DNA of 43,723 nucleotides from positions 1 through 43,723 of the forward strand of contig JAJDCO010000088.1 of NCBI GenBank assembly GCA_029260795.1. The letters run 5' to 3'. Shown here piece by piece: positions 6,962 to 15,499 of the stretch (within the stretch, counting starts at the first letter, position 1; every line of letters begins with the position of its first letter). The position numbers were made by a program, and so were the translations under genes. The notes under the pieces were generated by a model. The model did no database searches. It was not told the origin of the DNA and saw only the letters and a program-made list of their open reading frames with translations. This stretch comes from Planctomycetota bacterium (lineage in GTDB: Bacteria > Planctomycetota > OFTM77).

Positions 6962-8461
6962 ATGACGTCTCTGATTCTCTGCTTCATTCTGCTGGCGCCG
7001 AACAACCCGGTCGACGAGGACGTCCTCTGCCTAAAGGACGGCCGCATCTATGAGGAGCTGAAGCTCGAGCGCGTCGAAGGCGGCGTGAAAGCGAAGTTCA
7101 CCAACGGCGACATCTTCGTGCCCGACCGTCTGATCCTCGAATCGATCGTGGCCGGCGACGTGCAGTTCCAGCCCGAGACCGACGAAGAGAAGGCGATGGT
7201 CGAGAAGGGCCTCGTTCTCTACGAAGGTGAGTGGATCAAGGCCAACAAGCGCGATCGGTTGATGAAGAAGCGCCTCGACGGGCGCCGCCAAGCCATCCTC
7301 GACATGAAGGAGCATTCGCTCTGGCGCAACCGGTACAAGGAGAAGACCGCGCACTTCCAGTGGGAGTACACGATCCCCAATCACATCTTCGAGGAGTACC
7401 GGGACCTGATGGAGGTCTACTTCACGGACTTCGCGAAGAAGTGGAAGATCCCGGGAGGCGCCAGCCCGCTCGTGGTCTGCTTCTATCACGATCGAGATGC
7501 CTTCCATCAGATCGGCGGCATCAAGGGTGGCGTGATCGGCTACTTCCGCTACGTCGAGCCTTGGGAGCTGAACATCTTCTACGATCGCACCGATCCGGCG
7601 CTGACCGAAGACGTGATGTTCCATGAAGCCAACCACTACCTTCAAAAGCTCATCGACGTGCAGTTCAAGTACCCGCACTTCCCCGGAGAGTCGCTGGCTG
7701 AGTACTACGGCGCCAGCTCCTACGACCCGAAGAAGAAGAAGCTCGAGGTCGGCCTGATTCAAGAAGGTCGCCTGATCGAGATCCAGACCGACATCTCGGG
7801 CGGCGAGATGATGTCCCTGGAGAAGCTGATCCGCGCCGACCGGATGTACGAGCACTACACCTGGGGCTGGGCCCTCGCCCACTTCCTGATGAGTGACAAG
7901 AAGTACGAGAAGAAGTTCACCCTCTTCTTCAAAGGCCTGGCGCACGACAGGAAGATCAAGCGCGTCGACCACGGCGGAGGCCTGTCCTCGGTCGAGCCCG
8001 ACGAGGTCTGGAAGGCGTTTCGACGCTACCTGAGTCTCACCAGCGACGCCGACGTCAAAGAGCTCGAGGAGAAGTGGCACGCCTACATCCAAGAGAAGCT
8101 GCAGCTCGTCACCAGTAGCGGGTACGAGAAGGCGGCCTTCGCTGCCTCCTCGACCTATCCTCCGCGCCCGATCAAGGCCAAGCGGCTCTTCCAGGAGGCG
8201 ATCGAAAAGGGCAGCAAGAACTCGCTGACCTATCACCGATTCGCGGAGATGCTCTATGGCGAGGGCGACACCGAAAAGGCACTCGAGCTGTGGAATCAGG
8301 CCATTGCGCTCGACCCGTTGAATGCCGCCTTCTACGCGGCAAAGGGCAAGGCGCTCGGTCGAAAAGGCCAAAAGGAAGAGGGCAAGAAGCTGGTCGCCCT
8401 CGCCCAAGAGCTCGACCCCGAGTTCTACCAGATCGACCTCTCGGAGCTCTTCTCCGACTGA
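6962..8461 (+). CDS. DUF1570-like HExxH metallopeptidase with C-terminal TPRs
   Basis: A 499-residue protein. The ATG at 6962 is preceded by AGGAG, which overlaps the stop codon of the previous gene, implying translational coupling. The N-terminus (MTSLILCFILLAPNNPV) is a short signal-like segment. Residues 221-225 are HEANH, and Glu residues follow at 243 and 247 in GESLAEYYGAS. This is the spacing of a gluzincin zinc site, in which two His and a downstream Glu bind zinc. The C-terminal ~100 residues contain about two tetratricopeptide repeats (AEMLYGEGDTEKALELWNQ, then ALDPLNAAFYAAKGKALGRKG). It probably works outside the cytoplasm on a protein substrate, perhaps with the preceding non-catalytic protein. 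The exact family name is from memory. Confidence 0.85.
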   Translation: MTSLILCFILLAPNNPVDEDVLCLKDGRIYEELKLERVEGGVKAKFTNGDIFVPDRLILESIVAGDVQFQPETDEEKAMVEKGLVLYEGEWIKANKRDRLMKKRLDGRRQAILDMKEHSLWRNRYKEKTAHFQWEYTIPNHIFEEYRDLMEVYFTDFAKKWKIPGGASPLVVCFYHDRDAFHQIGGIKGGVIGYFRYVEPWELNIFYDRTDPALTEDVMFHEANHYLQKLIDVQFKYPHFPGESLAEYYGASSYDPKKKKLEVGLIQEGRLIEIQTDISGGEMMSLEKLIRADRMYEHYTWGWALAHFLMSDKKYEKKFTLFFKGLAHDRKIKRVDHGGGLSSVEPDEVWKAFRRYLSLTSDADVKELEEKWHAYIQEKLQLVTSSGYEKAAFAASSTYPPRPIKAKRLFQEAIEKGSKNSLTYHRFAEMLYGEGDTEKALELWNQAIALDPLNAAFYAAKGKALGRKGQKEEGKKLVALAQELDPEFYQIDLSELFSD

Positions 8462-8491
8462 AGCCTCGAGAGGATACCGGACCGAAACCTC

Positions 8492-8522
8492 CCATCAGCC
8501 CGGGCGACGCCCGGGCTGATGG
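8492..8522. terminator. Strong hairpin between convergent genes
   Basis: A perfect inverted repeat with 15-base arms (CCATCAGCCCGGGCG and its complement) around a single A. It sits 31 bases after the metallopeptidase stop and 40 bases before the end of the convergent stress-protein gene. There is no T-tract, so it may act as a bidirectional terminator or as an RNA 3'-end stabiliser. Confidence 0.75.
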
Positions 8523-8561
8523 CGATGAACGGCGAGGACCGAGCTCACCGAGTCCCGATCG

Positions 8562-9446
8562 TTACTCCGCTGAGCTCGCGACCAGGGTCGAGCAAGTCGC
8601 GTTTCGCAGCACGTAGCGCGCGACGCTTCCCATGAAGGGATGGATGGCGCCGCCGCTGCCTCGGCTCCCCATGACGATGCAGTCGGCCTTGCTCTCGGTG
8701 GCCTCGTGCAGGATCTCGGCGTCGGGCGAACCAGCCCGCACCTTGGTCTCGATCGACACGTCGCTCGCGCCCACTTCCTTCACGAAGTGATCGAGCCACT
8801 CCTTCGCGACGCGCTGCTGCTCCTGAATCATCTTGGCGGACTCGTGCTCGCTCGCCACCCGCTCGAGCTGGTGAGCGTACCAGGTCGAGACGGCCTGCAG
8901 CGCGATCACCTTCGCTCCGAAGATTCGCGCCAGACCGACCGCCCACTCGAAGGAATGGCGAGCCGTCTCGGACTCGTCGACCGGAGCGAGGATCGTCTTC
9001 GGAGGCCCGGTCGGTAGACCTCGGGCGACGAAGATCGGGAGCGAGGTCGAGCGAATGAGCTTCTCGGGCACGCTGCCCATCATGAGCTCGCTCAAAGTCC
9101 CTCGATCGCCATGGGGCCCAAGGACGATGAGGTCGGCCTGGCAGTCCTCGGCGCAAGCGATGATGGCTTCGTGAGCGCGCCCGCCGACCGCCAGGCGAGT
9201 CGTGACGTCGGCTCCTACGGTGCTCGCGAACTCTCGGAGGCGCTTCTCCGCACCCACGCGTTGATTCTCGATCACCTGCTCGAGATGAGGGATCACGCTC
9301 AGCAAGAACTTGGGCGGAAGAGGTGAGTTCGCGCAGTGGAAGACCACGACCTCGCGGCCTTCGCTCATGTTCTTGGCGACCCAAGAGGCCGCCTGGTTCG
9401 AGGACTCGCTGAAATCGACCGCCACCAGGATCCGATCGAGCTGCAT
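8562..9446 (-). CDS. Universal stress protein, two UspA domains
   Basis: A 294-residue tandem UspA protein (each domain ~140 residues), cytoplasmic. Domain 1 begins ILVAVDFSESSNQAA and carries the nucleotide loop GPHG...MMGS (110-125), with ten rather than nine residues between the glycines. Domain 2 begins ILAPVDESETARHSF and has the canonical G-2x-G-9x-GS loop at 261-275 (GSRGSGGAIHPFMGS). Both probably bind ATP, the second with more certainty. Family members help cells survive stress. A purine-rich Shine-Dalgarno (AGGAGTGGAAAGAAG) precedes the ATG. It is monocistronic, divergent from the beta-helix gene, and its 3' end faces the hairpin at 8492-8522. Confidence 0.95.
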   Translation of the reverse strand: MQLDRILVAVDFSESSNQAASWVAKNMSEGREVVVFHCANSPLPPKFLLSVIPHLEQVIENQRVGAEKRLREFASTVGADVTTRLAVGGRAHEAIIACAEDCQADLIVLGPHGDRGTLSELMMGSVPEKLIRSTSLPIFVARGLPTGPPKTILAPVDESETARHSFEWAVGLARIFGAKVIALQAVSTWYAHQLERVASEHESAKMIQEQQRVAKEWLDHFVKEVGASDVSIETKVRAGSPDAEILHEATESKADCIVMGSRGSGGAIHPFMGSVARYVLRNATCSTLVASSAE

Positions 9447-9684
9447 CTTCTTTCCACTCCTAAACTACGGGTCCCGTCGAGGGGAGTGTGCCGGTCACCC
9501 AGGCGCCAGTCTAACCGGAGCCAAAAAGCTTCACATCCGCAAATGTTCCTTCGTGGAGCACCGGGGCGCGTCGAAGGCGCGGGTTCCACGAAAACATGCT
9601 GCCGGCAACGGTCTGGCTGGTTCGACCACGGGTCGCTAACATGAAGCCCACCGCCGCGACCGACCCAAGCCCCGGATAATACCC

Positions 9685-11436
9685 ATGATACGCCTTCCGA
9701 GCTCGTCCCGACTCTCGCTCCTCCTCCTGTCGATCCTCCTCGCCTCCCCCGCCATGGCCGGCACGATCTTCGTCGACGCCAGCAATCCGAACTGCCCCGG
9801 CACCGGCACTCCGGCAGATCCGTATTGCACGATCCAAGCCGGGATCCAGGCCGCGGTCGCTGGCGACGTGGTGCAGGTGGCCGCCGGGACCTACGTGGAG
9901 AACATCGACTTCCTCGGCAAGGCAATCACCGTGGAGAGCACGGGCGGCCCGAGCGTCACGACGATCGACGGCAACCTTCAAGGCTCGGCCGTCTCTTTCC
10001 GAACGGGAGAGGGAGTGCTCTCGGTGCTGCGGGGCTTTCGAGTCCAGAACGGCAACGGCACGCCCTGCGGACCCGCGACCACCTGCGGCGGCGGCATCGT
10101 GTGCGACGGCACGTCGCCGACCATCGAGAACAACGAGGTGATCCAGAACTCCGCCTCTCTGGGGGCCGGCATCCTCTGCATCAATGCGGCCTCGCCCGCG
10201 ATCGTGAGCAACACGATCAGCTCCAACAATGCCGCGAACGCAAACGGGGGGATCGGCTGCTTGTACGGCTCGAACCCGTTGATCCTCTCGAACACGATCA
10301 CGTCCAACAGCGCCTACTACGCCTCGGGTGGCGTCGGTGCTTACATCGCGAGCCCGTACATCATCGACAACGACATCATCGGGAACTCGGCCATCAACTA
10401 CATGGGTGGCGTCGGCGCCATCGGCGGCTCGCCGCGCATCGACGGCAACCTCATCGAGGCGAACACGACCAGCTTCGTGATGGGAGGCGTCGGCTGCGCC
10501 AACGGCGCCGCACCGCTGATCATCGGCAACACGATCACGCTGAATCGAGCCGTGCAGCTGAGCGGCGGCGTCGGGACCGCCTACGGAGCGGCGCCGACGC
10601 TGGTCAACAACACGATCACGTTGAACGTGGCCGGAAGCGCCGCCGGGCTCGGCTGCTTCTACAGCTCGTCCGCGACGCTGGTCAACAACACGCTCTCGGG
10701 CAACCGCGCCTACTTCGCGCCCGGAGGCGGGATCGCGCTGACGGCCGGCAGCACCGTGAACGCCACGAACACGATCCTCTGGGGCAACGTCCCTCTCGAA
10801 GTGCTGAACCTCGGTGGCACGATCAACATCACCTACTCGGACGTGCGCAACGGCTATCCCGGCAACGGCAACATCGCCACCGATCCGCTCTTCGTCTCGG
10901 TGCCCAACGGTGACTACCGGTTGACCTGCGCCTCACCCTGTGCCGAAGCCGGAACGAATCAGCCCGGCATCCCTCTGCCGCCCTTCGACATCGGCCGGCT
11001 CGATCGCCGCCAGATCGGACGCGTCGACATCGGCTCGGACGAGGTCGGGATCTTCTGGCAGGTCAACGGCCCGGTACGGCCCGGTGGCTCTCCCGTAACG
11101 GCCACGGTCACGGCCGGCGCCGGACACGTCCGCGGCATCGCCGAGATCCAATTCAGCTTCTCGCAGCAGCGCGGCGCGAACGGCATCTTTCTTCCCTGCA
11201 GCGACAGGCGCTACTTGCCTCTGGGCCGCGACTCGCTCGTGAATGCCTGGACCGCACTCCCCGCGTCGAATCGACAGGTCCCCCTCAACGGCTGCACCGG
11301 CACGTCAACTCCCGGCTTTTCGATTCCGGGCACATTCCCGGTCGGCGTCACGATCTTCTATTCGGGCTTCTCCTGGGAGACGACGACGCGCGCCGTGCAG
11401 TCGATCAGTGTGCCGGGGAGCTTCGTCACGCAGTAG
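9685..11436 (+). CDS. Secreted right-handed beta-helix repeat protein
   Basis: A 583-residue exported protein with a signal peptide ending in ASPAMAG (residues ~20-26). The next segment (GTPADPYCTIQAGIQAAVAGDVVQVAAGTY) is the DUF1565/pectate-lyase-like start of a right-handed parallel beta-helix. Residues ~110-370 consist of roughly 32-residue coils with the pattern GGVG-G-P-I--N-I--N-A, rich in Asn, typical of such helices. The C-terminal ~150 residues form a different, beta-rich domain (VNGPVRPGGSPVTATVTAG). No catalytic residues of a polysaccharide lyase are evident, so it may bind carbohydrate or serve as a surface adhesin rather than be an enzyme. Six Cys in the N-terminal part may form disulfides. 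It is a single gene. Confidence 0.9.
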   Translation: MIRLPSSSRLSLLLLSILLASPAMAGTIFVDASNPNCPGTGTPADPYCTIQAGIQAAVAGDVVQVAAGTYVENIDFLGKAITVESTGGPSVTTIDGNLQGSAVSFRTGEGVLSVLRGFRVQNGNGTPCGPATTCGGGIVCDGTSPTIENNEVIQNSASLGAGILCINAASPAIVSNTISSNNAANANGGIGCLYGSNPLILSNTITSNSAYYASGGVGAYIASPYIIDNDIIGNSAINYMGGVGAIGGSPRIDGNLIEANTTSFVMGGVGCANGAAPLIIGNTITLNRAVQLSGGVGTAYGAAPTLVNNTITLNVAGSAAGLGCFYSSSATLVNNTLSGNRAYFAPGGGIALTAGSTVNATNTILWGNVPLEVLNLGGTINITYSDVRNGYPGNGNIATDPLFVSVPNGDYRLTCASPCAEAGTNQPGIPLPPFDIGRLDRRQIGRVDIGSDEVGIFWQVNGPVRPGGSPVTATVTAGAGHVRGIAEIQFSFSQQRGANGIFLPCSDRRYLPLGRDSLVNAWTALPASNRQVPLNGCTGTSTPGFSIPGTFPVGVTIFYSGFSWETTTRAVQSISVPGSFVTQ

Positions 11437-11682
11437 CCCGGGCTCGGCGGCGCGGTCCGGACGATCGACACCTCGGACCGCTGGCTTCAGCCAGACAGGT
11501 GGCGTCTCGTCGTCGGCGAGCGTGTCCCAGGAGCCGAGGTGAGAGGTACCGCCCGGGTTCGATTCGCCTCGGCCACGACGCACGACATCTCCAGCCTTGA
11601 GCCAAAGCCCGGAGGCTGTTAACACGGCGGCTTCGCGACCGCGGGTCGCGAGCCCCCTTCTCCGGCCGGACGCTCCCCTCCC

Positions 11683-12861
11683 ATGCCTCAGCTCCTCCTC
11701 CTCGCTGCGACCGCTTGCCTGACGATGCTCGGGCTAGGCGTTCTGTTCCCCGTCGGGCCCCTCTACACGCGTGCTCTCGGAATCACGGAATCCGAGTGGG
11801 GCTTCCTGATGGCGATCTTCCCGCTCATGGGCGTGGCGACGGGCTGGCTCTGGGGACGCTTCTCTCAGCGCCGCGGTCGCAAGCCCGCCATCATGATCGG
11901 CCTGGTCGGCTTCGGGGCGGGCTCGCTGCTCTTCGCACTCGGCGACACGTACAACGAGCTGATCCTGGCGCGCTTCGTCGGGGGCACCTTTGCCGCCGCC
12001 ACAATTCCGGCCATCTTCGCTTCGGTCGCCGACGTCACGACGGCCGAGAAGCGCAGCGTGGGAATGGGGATCGTCGGCGCGGCTATCGGCCTCGGATTGA
12101 TCCTGGGACCGGTCTTCTGCGCAATCCTGACGCCCGACGATGCCGGTCTCGCCGAGCTGCGGCGCCCCTATTGGATCTCGGCCGGCCTCGCCGCTCTAAA
12201 CCTGCTGCTCGTCTGGTGGCGCCTGCCCGAGACCTGGAACGCCGCGGCCCGAGAGGCGGCTCCCTCGCGAGAGCGCACGGGCATCGTTGCCGGCTGGCAG
12301 CGCTACTGGCCCTTCTTGATCTTCTCCTTGCTGGTCCAGACCGGCTTCATGGGACTCGAGAGCACGCTCACCTTCTTGGTGGCCGACCGCTTCGAAGGAG
12401 GACCACGAAAGGCCGGCTTGCTGCTGGGCGTCGTGGGGCTCGTCGCCGTGTTCGTTCAAGGCGGCTTGATCCGTCCTTTGAGTAAACGATACTCCGATTA
12501 CTCCATCATGATCGCGGGAACCGTGCTCCTGGCACTCGGCCTGGGCCTCGTCGGGCTCGACATGGGCTGGAACGGCCTCGTCGGTGCCGGCGCCGTGCTC
12601 GCCGCCGGACACGCTCTGGCCACTCCCACCTTCATCGCGCTCCTGAGCCGAACCACCACCAATCAGGGTGAGGCTCACGGGCTGAACCACAGCGCCCAAT
12701 CTTGGGGTCGCGTGATCGGTCCGCTGCTGATGACGAAGCTCTACCAAGACTACGGCCCCGAGCTCTCGTACGGGATCGCAGGAGGGCTCGGGGCCGTGGC
12801 GTTGTTCTTGGCGCTCGCGTGGTTGGGACCTCGTCGGCGGGTCGCCGACGCGACGAGCTGA
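11683..12861 (+). CDS. Major facilitator superfamily transporter
   Basis: A 392-residue integral membrane protein with about 12 hydrophobic segments, the usual MFS size. The loop between helices 2 and 3 carries the MFS motif A (GRFSQRRGRKPAIM, about residues 59-72). Helix 5 contains a GxxxGPxxG-type motif (GAAIGLGLILGPVFC) typical of drug/H+ antiporters, so efflux of a small molecule is the likely role; the substrate is not predictable. A central cytoplasmic loop (PETWNAAAREAAPSRERTG) separates the two halves. The stop at 12861 lies 15 bases from the end of a convergent small lipoprotein gene. Confidence 0.93.
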   Translation: MPQLLLLAATACLTMLGLGVLFPVGPLYTRALGITESEWGFLMAIFPLMGVATGWLWGRFSQRRGRKPAIMIGLVGFGAGSLLFALGDTYNELILARFVGGTFAAATIPAIFASVADVTTAEKRSVGMGIVGAAIGLGLILGPVFCAILTPDDAGLAELRRPYWISAGLAALNLLLVWWRLPETWNAAAREAAPSRERTGIVAGWQRYWPFLIFSLLVQTGFMGLESTLTFLVADRFEGGPRKAGLLLGVVGLVAVFVQGGLIRPLSKRYSDYSIMIAGTVLLALGLGLVGLDMGWNGLVGAGAVLAAGHALATPTFIALLSRTTTNQGEAHGLNHSAQSWGRVIGPLLMTKLYQDYGPELSYGIAGGLGAVALFLALAWLGPRRRVADATS

Positions 12862-12876
12862 GAGAATGGGGAGCGG

Positions 12877-13038
12877 TCACCTCCAGGGGTGACACGGAGG
12901 GGGCGGGCAGTGGTCGACGACCACGACCCGCGGCGGCGGCGAATGGTGATGCCCATGATGATGGACCAGCAACCGGCAGCCGCCCGCGCCGATCATCAAG
13001 ACCAGCGCACCGAACAAGACGAGTACTCTTCGGGCCAT
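12877..13038 (-). CDS. Small His-rich lipoprotein (53 residues)
   Basis: A short gene with an excellent ribosome site: GAGGAGG ends 6 bases before the ATG at 13038. The product begins MARRVLVLFGALVLMIGAGG followed by Cys21, a type II signal peptide with a loose lipobox (AGGC). After that come His-rich segments (HHHGHHH at 26-32), a PPP-VVVV stretch, and a Cys/Pro/His-rich end (DHCPPPPCHPW). The mature peptide of about 33 residues would be anchored to a membrane and could bind metal such as Ni, Zn or Cu. I recognise no family. It is convergent with the MFS gene and upstream of no obvious partner. Confidence 0.75.
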   Translation of the reverse strand: MARRVLVLFGALVLMIGAGGCRLLVHHHGHHHSPPPRVVVVDHCPPPPCHPWR

Positions 13039-13242
13039 GGGGAACCTCCTCGTTGAAGTCGCACCCGGGGGATCGAGTGTGACGCCGCAGGAAGCAAGCT
13101 CCTGGCCAATCGAGAAGATCTCGGACCTTGTTGAGTGATGGGCACGTCGAAGCCGCTCAGCTGTCGCACGGGAGCGTCAGCGACTGTCTCGTGGAGGGCA
13201 CGTCGTCCAGCATTCGAAGGTCGGTTCCGCTGGCGAGGCCGA

Positions 13243-13692
13243 CTACAGCGAGTGCCCGGGGACGTACCCCGACAGGCCTTGGAGACGAATCTCCGGCCAC
13301 TGGCGATAGACGTCGGTCAGCACCTCCGTGTACGGGCGCTGCCGAATCCAGTCGCTGACCTCGGCGATCACCGCACCTTCGGCTTCCGTCCAGGTCAGCG
13401 CTCCGGCACGCTCCGCCCCCGTTTCGGACAGCACGTAGCGCGCGGTCTCGTCGGACTTGCCTTCGCGCAACGCCTCACCTCGGCCACACAACGCCTCGGC
13501 CACCCGGCCAACCGACGGCTCGAAGGGTCCGTAGGCATGGGCGACGAAGCGGAAGTAATCCGAAGGAGACAGCCGCTTCCCGATCACGAACACGACCAGC
13601 CGGAGCCGAGGCAGGTCCCAGGTGAAGTCGGGGTCCGTGGCCAGTACGGCCAGGATCCATCGAGATCGATCGGGAGGCGCGGAATCGTTCAT
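13243..13692 (-). CDS. Hypothetical protein, possible winged-helix (YwgA/Panacea-like)
   Basis: A 149-residue cytoplasmic protein. The N-terminal part (LPRLRLVVFVIGKRL) is followed by FRFVAHAYGPFEPSVGRVAEAL (about residues 48-69), which resembles the YGP-(F/Y)-S-x-x-L motif of YwgA- and Panacea-type winged-helix domains. Next come a basic, regulator-like strand (YVLSETGAERAGAL) and a helical C-terminus (EVLTDVYRQWPEIR). It may regulate transcription or act as an antitoxin-like domain, but this rests on one motif. It starts 28 bases after the phosphatase-fold lipoprotein gene on the same strand, so it is probably the distal gene of that operon. Confidence 0.7.
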   Translation of the reverse strand: MNDSAPPDRSRWILAVLATDPDFTWDLPRLRLVVFVIGKRLSPSDYFRFVAHAYGPFEPSVGRVAEALCGRGEALREGKSDETARYVLSETGAERAGALTWTEAEGAVIAEVSDWIRQRPYTEVLTDVYRQWPEIRLQGLSGYVPGHSL

Positions 13693-13720
13693 CGGAGGCT
13701 CCGAAGGGAAGACGGTGACA

Positions 13721-15106
13721 CTATCGAAGATAGCCGAGGGCCCGGAGCCGATCGAGCACCTCGGGATCGATGTCGTCCGTCGGGCTGGCGAGGGTGCCGC
13801 GTCGACGGATCCCAGCCTGCTGCCTTTCCAGCTCTCGCAGGAGCGGCTGGAGGACTCGGTCCTCCCCAGTGCGGGAGACGGTCTCCCCGGGATCCGAATC
13901 GAGATCGTACACCTCGAGATGATCTTGGCCGAACGCCGTCGACCCGATCACCTTGTGCCCGGAGCTCCGAATGCCGACCCACCCCGCCCCCGAGGCCGAC
14001 CACGACCGACCGAGCCGCGTCAGATCGGCCGGCTCGCCGAGCAAGCCCGGCAGAAGCGATCGTCCGAAGCCGTTGGCCGAGGAGCGGGCGTTCATGAGGT
14101 CGAGCAGCGTGGCGTGCACGTCGGCGAGCTGGGTGACGCCCCGGACCCGCCGCGCCTCGAGGCGCCAGGGGTGGCGAATCACCAGCGGGACCCGAATCAT
14201 CTCGTCATAGACGGTGTTGTTGTGCAGCCAACGACCGTGCTCCCCGAACGCTTCGCCGTGGTCCGACAAGAAGACCACGATCGTATCGTCGGCGAGACCG
14301 CTCTCCTGCAGGCCGCTCCAGATCTGCCCGAAGAGCTGATCCGCGAAGGCCAGATTCTCGTCGTAGCGGTCGATCAACGCTGCTCGCTCCTCGACCGTGA
14401 GCACGCGCTTTCCCGAGTCGATCTCGAGCAGCTCGTCGGTGCTCCCCGACACCGTGTCCAGAACGGGGCCGAAGCGTCCGAGCATCTCGGGCGGCGGCGT
14501 GTACGGATTGTGCGGCCGCAGCAGATGGACGTAAGCAAAGAATGGCGGGCTCGGTTCTCGAGACATCCAGTCGAGCGCTTCTCGCAGATGGCCCTCGCTC
14601 TCGGGATGTTCGAAATCACCCCGTCGCGATCGGCCAGCGTTCGGCGGCAAGCCTTCGAGAAACCGTTCGAAGCCGCTCTGGAATCCGAAAGCCGGGGAGA
14701 TGAAACCGTTCTCCGAGTAGGCGAAGGTCCGGTACCCCGAGGCTCGAGCCTGCTCGGCGAGTGTCGGACCGTGGCCCCGAATCGGTTTCGGGCCCAACAA
14801 GCCCGTATGACCGGGTGGCTTCCCGAGCATTAGGCTAGCGATCGAGGCATAGGTGAACGAAGCCTCGGAGACCGCCTCCTCGAAGACCGTCGCCTGCTCG
14901 ACGAAACGGTCCAGATGAGGCGTTGTGTCGCGCTCGTAGCCGTAGAATCCAAAGTGGTCTCGGCGCGCCGCGTCCAGCACAACCACCAAGACGTTCGGTC
15001 TCGCATCAGCAGCCGAGCGAGGAGGCGTTTCGGCGGTGCAGCTCGACAGCACCGCCAACCCGATCGATACGAGGCCCAAGGCCGGCCAGCGGCGCTCAGC
15101 GAGCAT
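13721..15106 (-). CDS. Sulfatase-fold (alkaline phosphatase superfamily) lipoprotein
   Basis: A 461-residue exported protein with a lipobox, LSSC (Cys23). The first metal-binding segment is NVLVVVLDAARRDHFGFYGY (Asp45), and the second is FLSDHGEAFGEHGRWLHNN, both typical of type I sulfatases. The catalytic motif CxPxR is missing: the equivalent stretch SFTYASIASLMLG has Thr85 where sulfatases have the formylglycine Cys or Ser, and Ile89 where they have Arg. It therefore cannot be matured to a formylglycine sulfatase and may be a phosphodiesterase or phosphotransferase using Thr. It is lipid-anchored and faces the periplasm. The likely substrate is unknown. It is followed by the winged-helix-like gene. 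Confidence 0.88.
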   Translation of the reverse strand: MLAERRWPALGLVSIGLAVLSSCTAETPPRSAADARPNVLVVVLDAARRDHFGFYGYERDTTPHLDRFVEQATVFEEAVSEASFTYASIASLMLGKPPGHTGLLGPKPIRGHGPTLAEQARASGYRTFAYSENGFISPAFGFQSGFERFLEGLPPNAGRSRRGDFEHPESEGHLREALDWMSREPSPPFFAYVHLLRPHNPYTPPPEMLGRFGPVLDTVSGSTDELLEIDSGKRVLTVEERAALIDRYDENLAFADQLFGQIWSGLQESGLADDTIVVFLSDHGEAFGEHGRWLHNNTVYDEMIRVPLVIRHPWRLEARRVRGVTQLADVHATLLDLMNARSSANGFGRSLLPGLLGEPADLTRLGRSWSASGAGWVGIRSSGHKVIGSTAFGQDHLEVYDLDSDPGETVSRTGEDRVLQPLLRELERQQAGIRRRGTLASPTDDIDPEVLDRLRALGYLR

Positions 15107-15499
15107 GAGTCCGAGTCTCCCTGCAACCCGTCCTTCTTGCCGATTTCCCGTCGCGTTCCCTTACAGAAGACCTCATCGGCGCAGGCTACGGAGGATCTGA
15201 AGAAAAGGTCGCGCAATCGCAGCCCGAAGGGGCGACATCATCCAGCCGAACGACCGTCCCTGCAGCCCCGAAGGGCCGACATCATCCAGCCCCAGGGACG
15301 AGCGGCGCGCAGCGTCGGTCGCCCCTGGGGTAACCGGCGCCCTCACATGGCACGCTCGCTCCCATCAGGAATCGGGCGCAAATCACGAGCGGCGCGCAGC
15401 GTCGGTCGCCCCGGGCTCACCGGCGCCCTGAGGGGGCGCCATCACCGGCCGCGACGCGCGCCGTCGAAACCAAGGTGTATCGCCACCCCGGCAGACTCC
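15107..15499. repeat. GC-rich interspersed repeat region with hairpin
   Basis: A region with two repeated units. AGCCCGAAGGGGCGACATCA-type blocks lie at 15220-15246 and 15263-15291. Blocks of about 45 bases containing GAGCGGCGCGCAGCGTCGGT and ending ACCGGCGCCCT lie at 15299-15343 and 15386-15430. CCCCAGGG at 15290-15297 pairs with CCCTGGGG at 15323-15330, forming a hairpin around the GCGCGC core. From memory, very similar blocks (cgaagggcgacatcatccagcc ... ccctgggtaaccggcgccctcac) are dispersed in planctomycete genomes and often mis-called as short proteins. I see no real gene here. Confidence 0.8.

Noticed and set aside
11533..11575. tRNA-like segment: GCCGAGG pairs with CCTCGGC around GGGTTCGATT
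   Set aside because: The stem and T-loop-like sequence are present, but the T stem cannot form (only CG separates the loop from the acceptor strand) and there is no D or anticodon arm. It could be a tRNA or tmRNA remnant, but is most likely chance.
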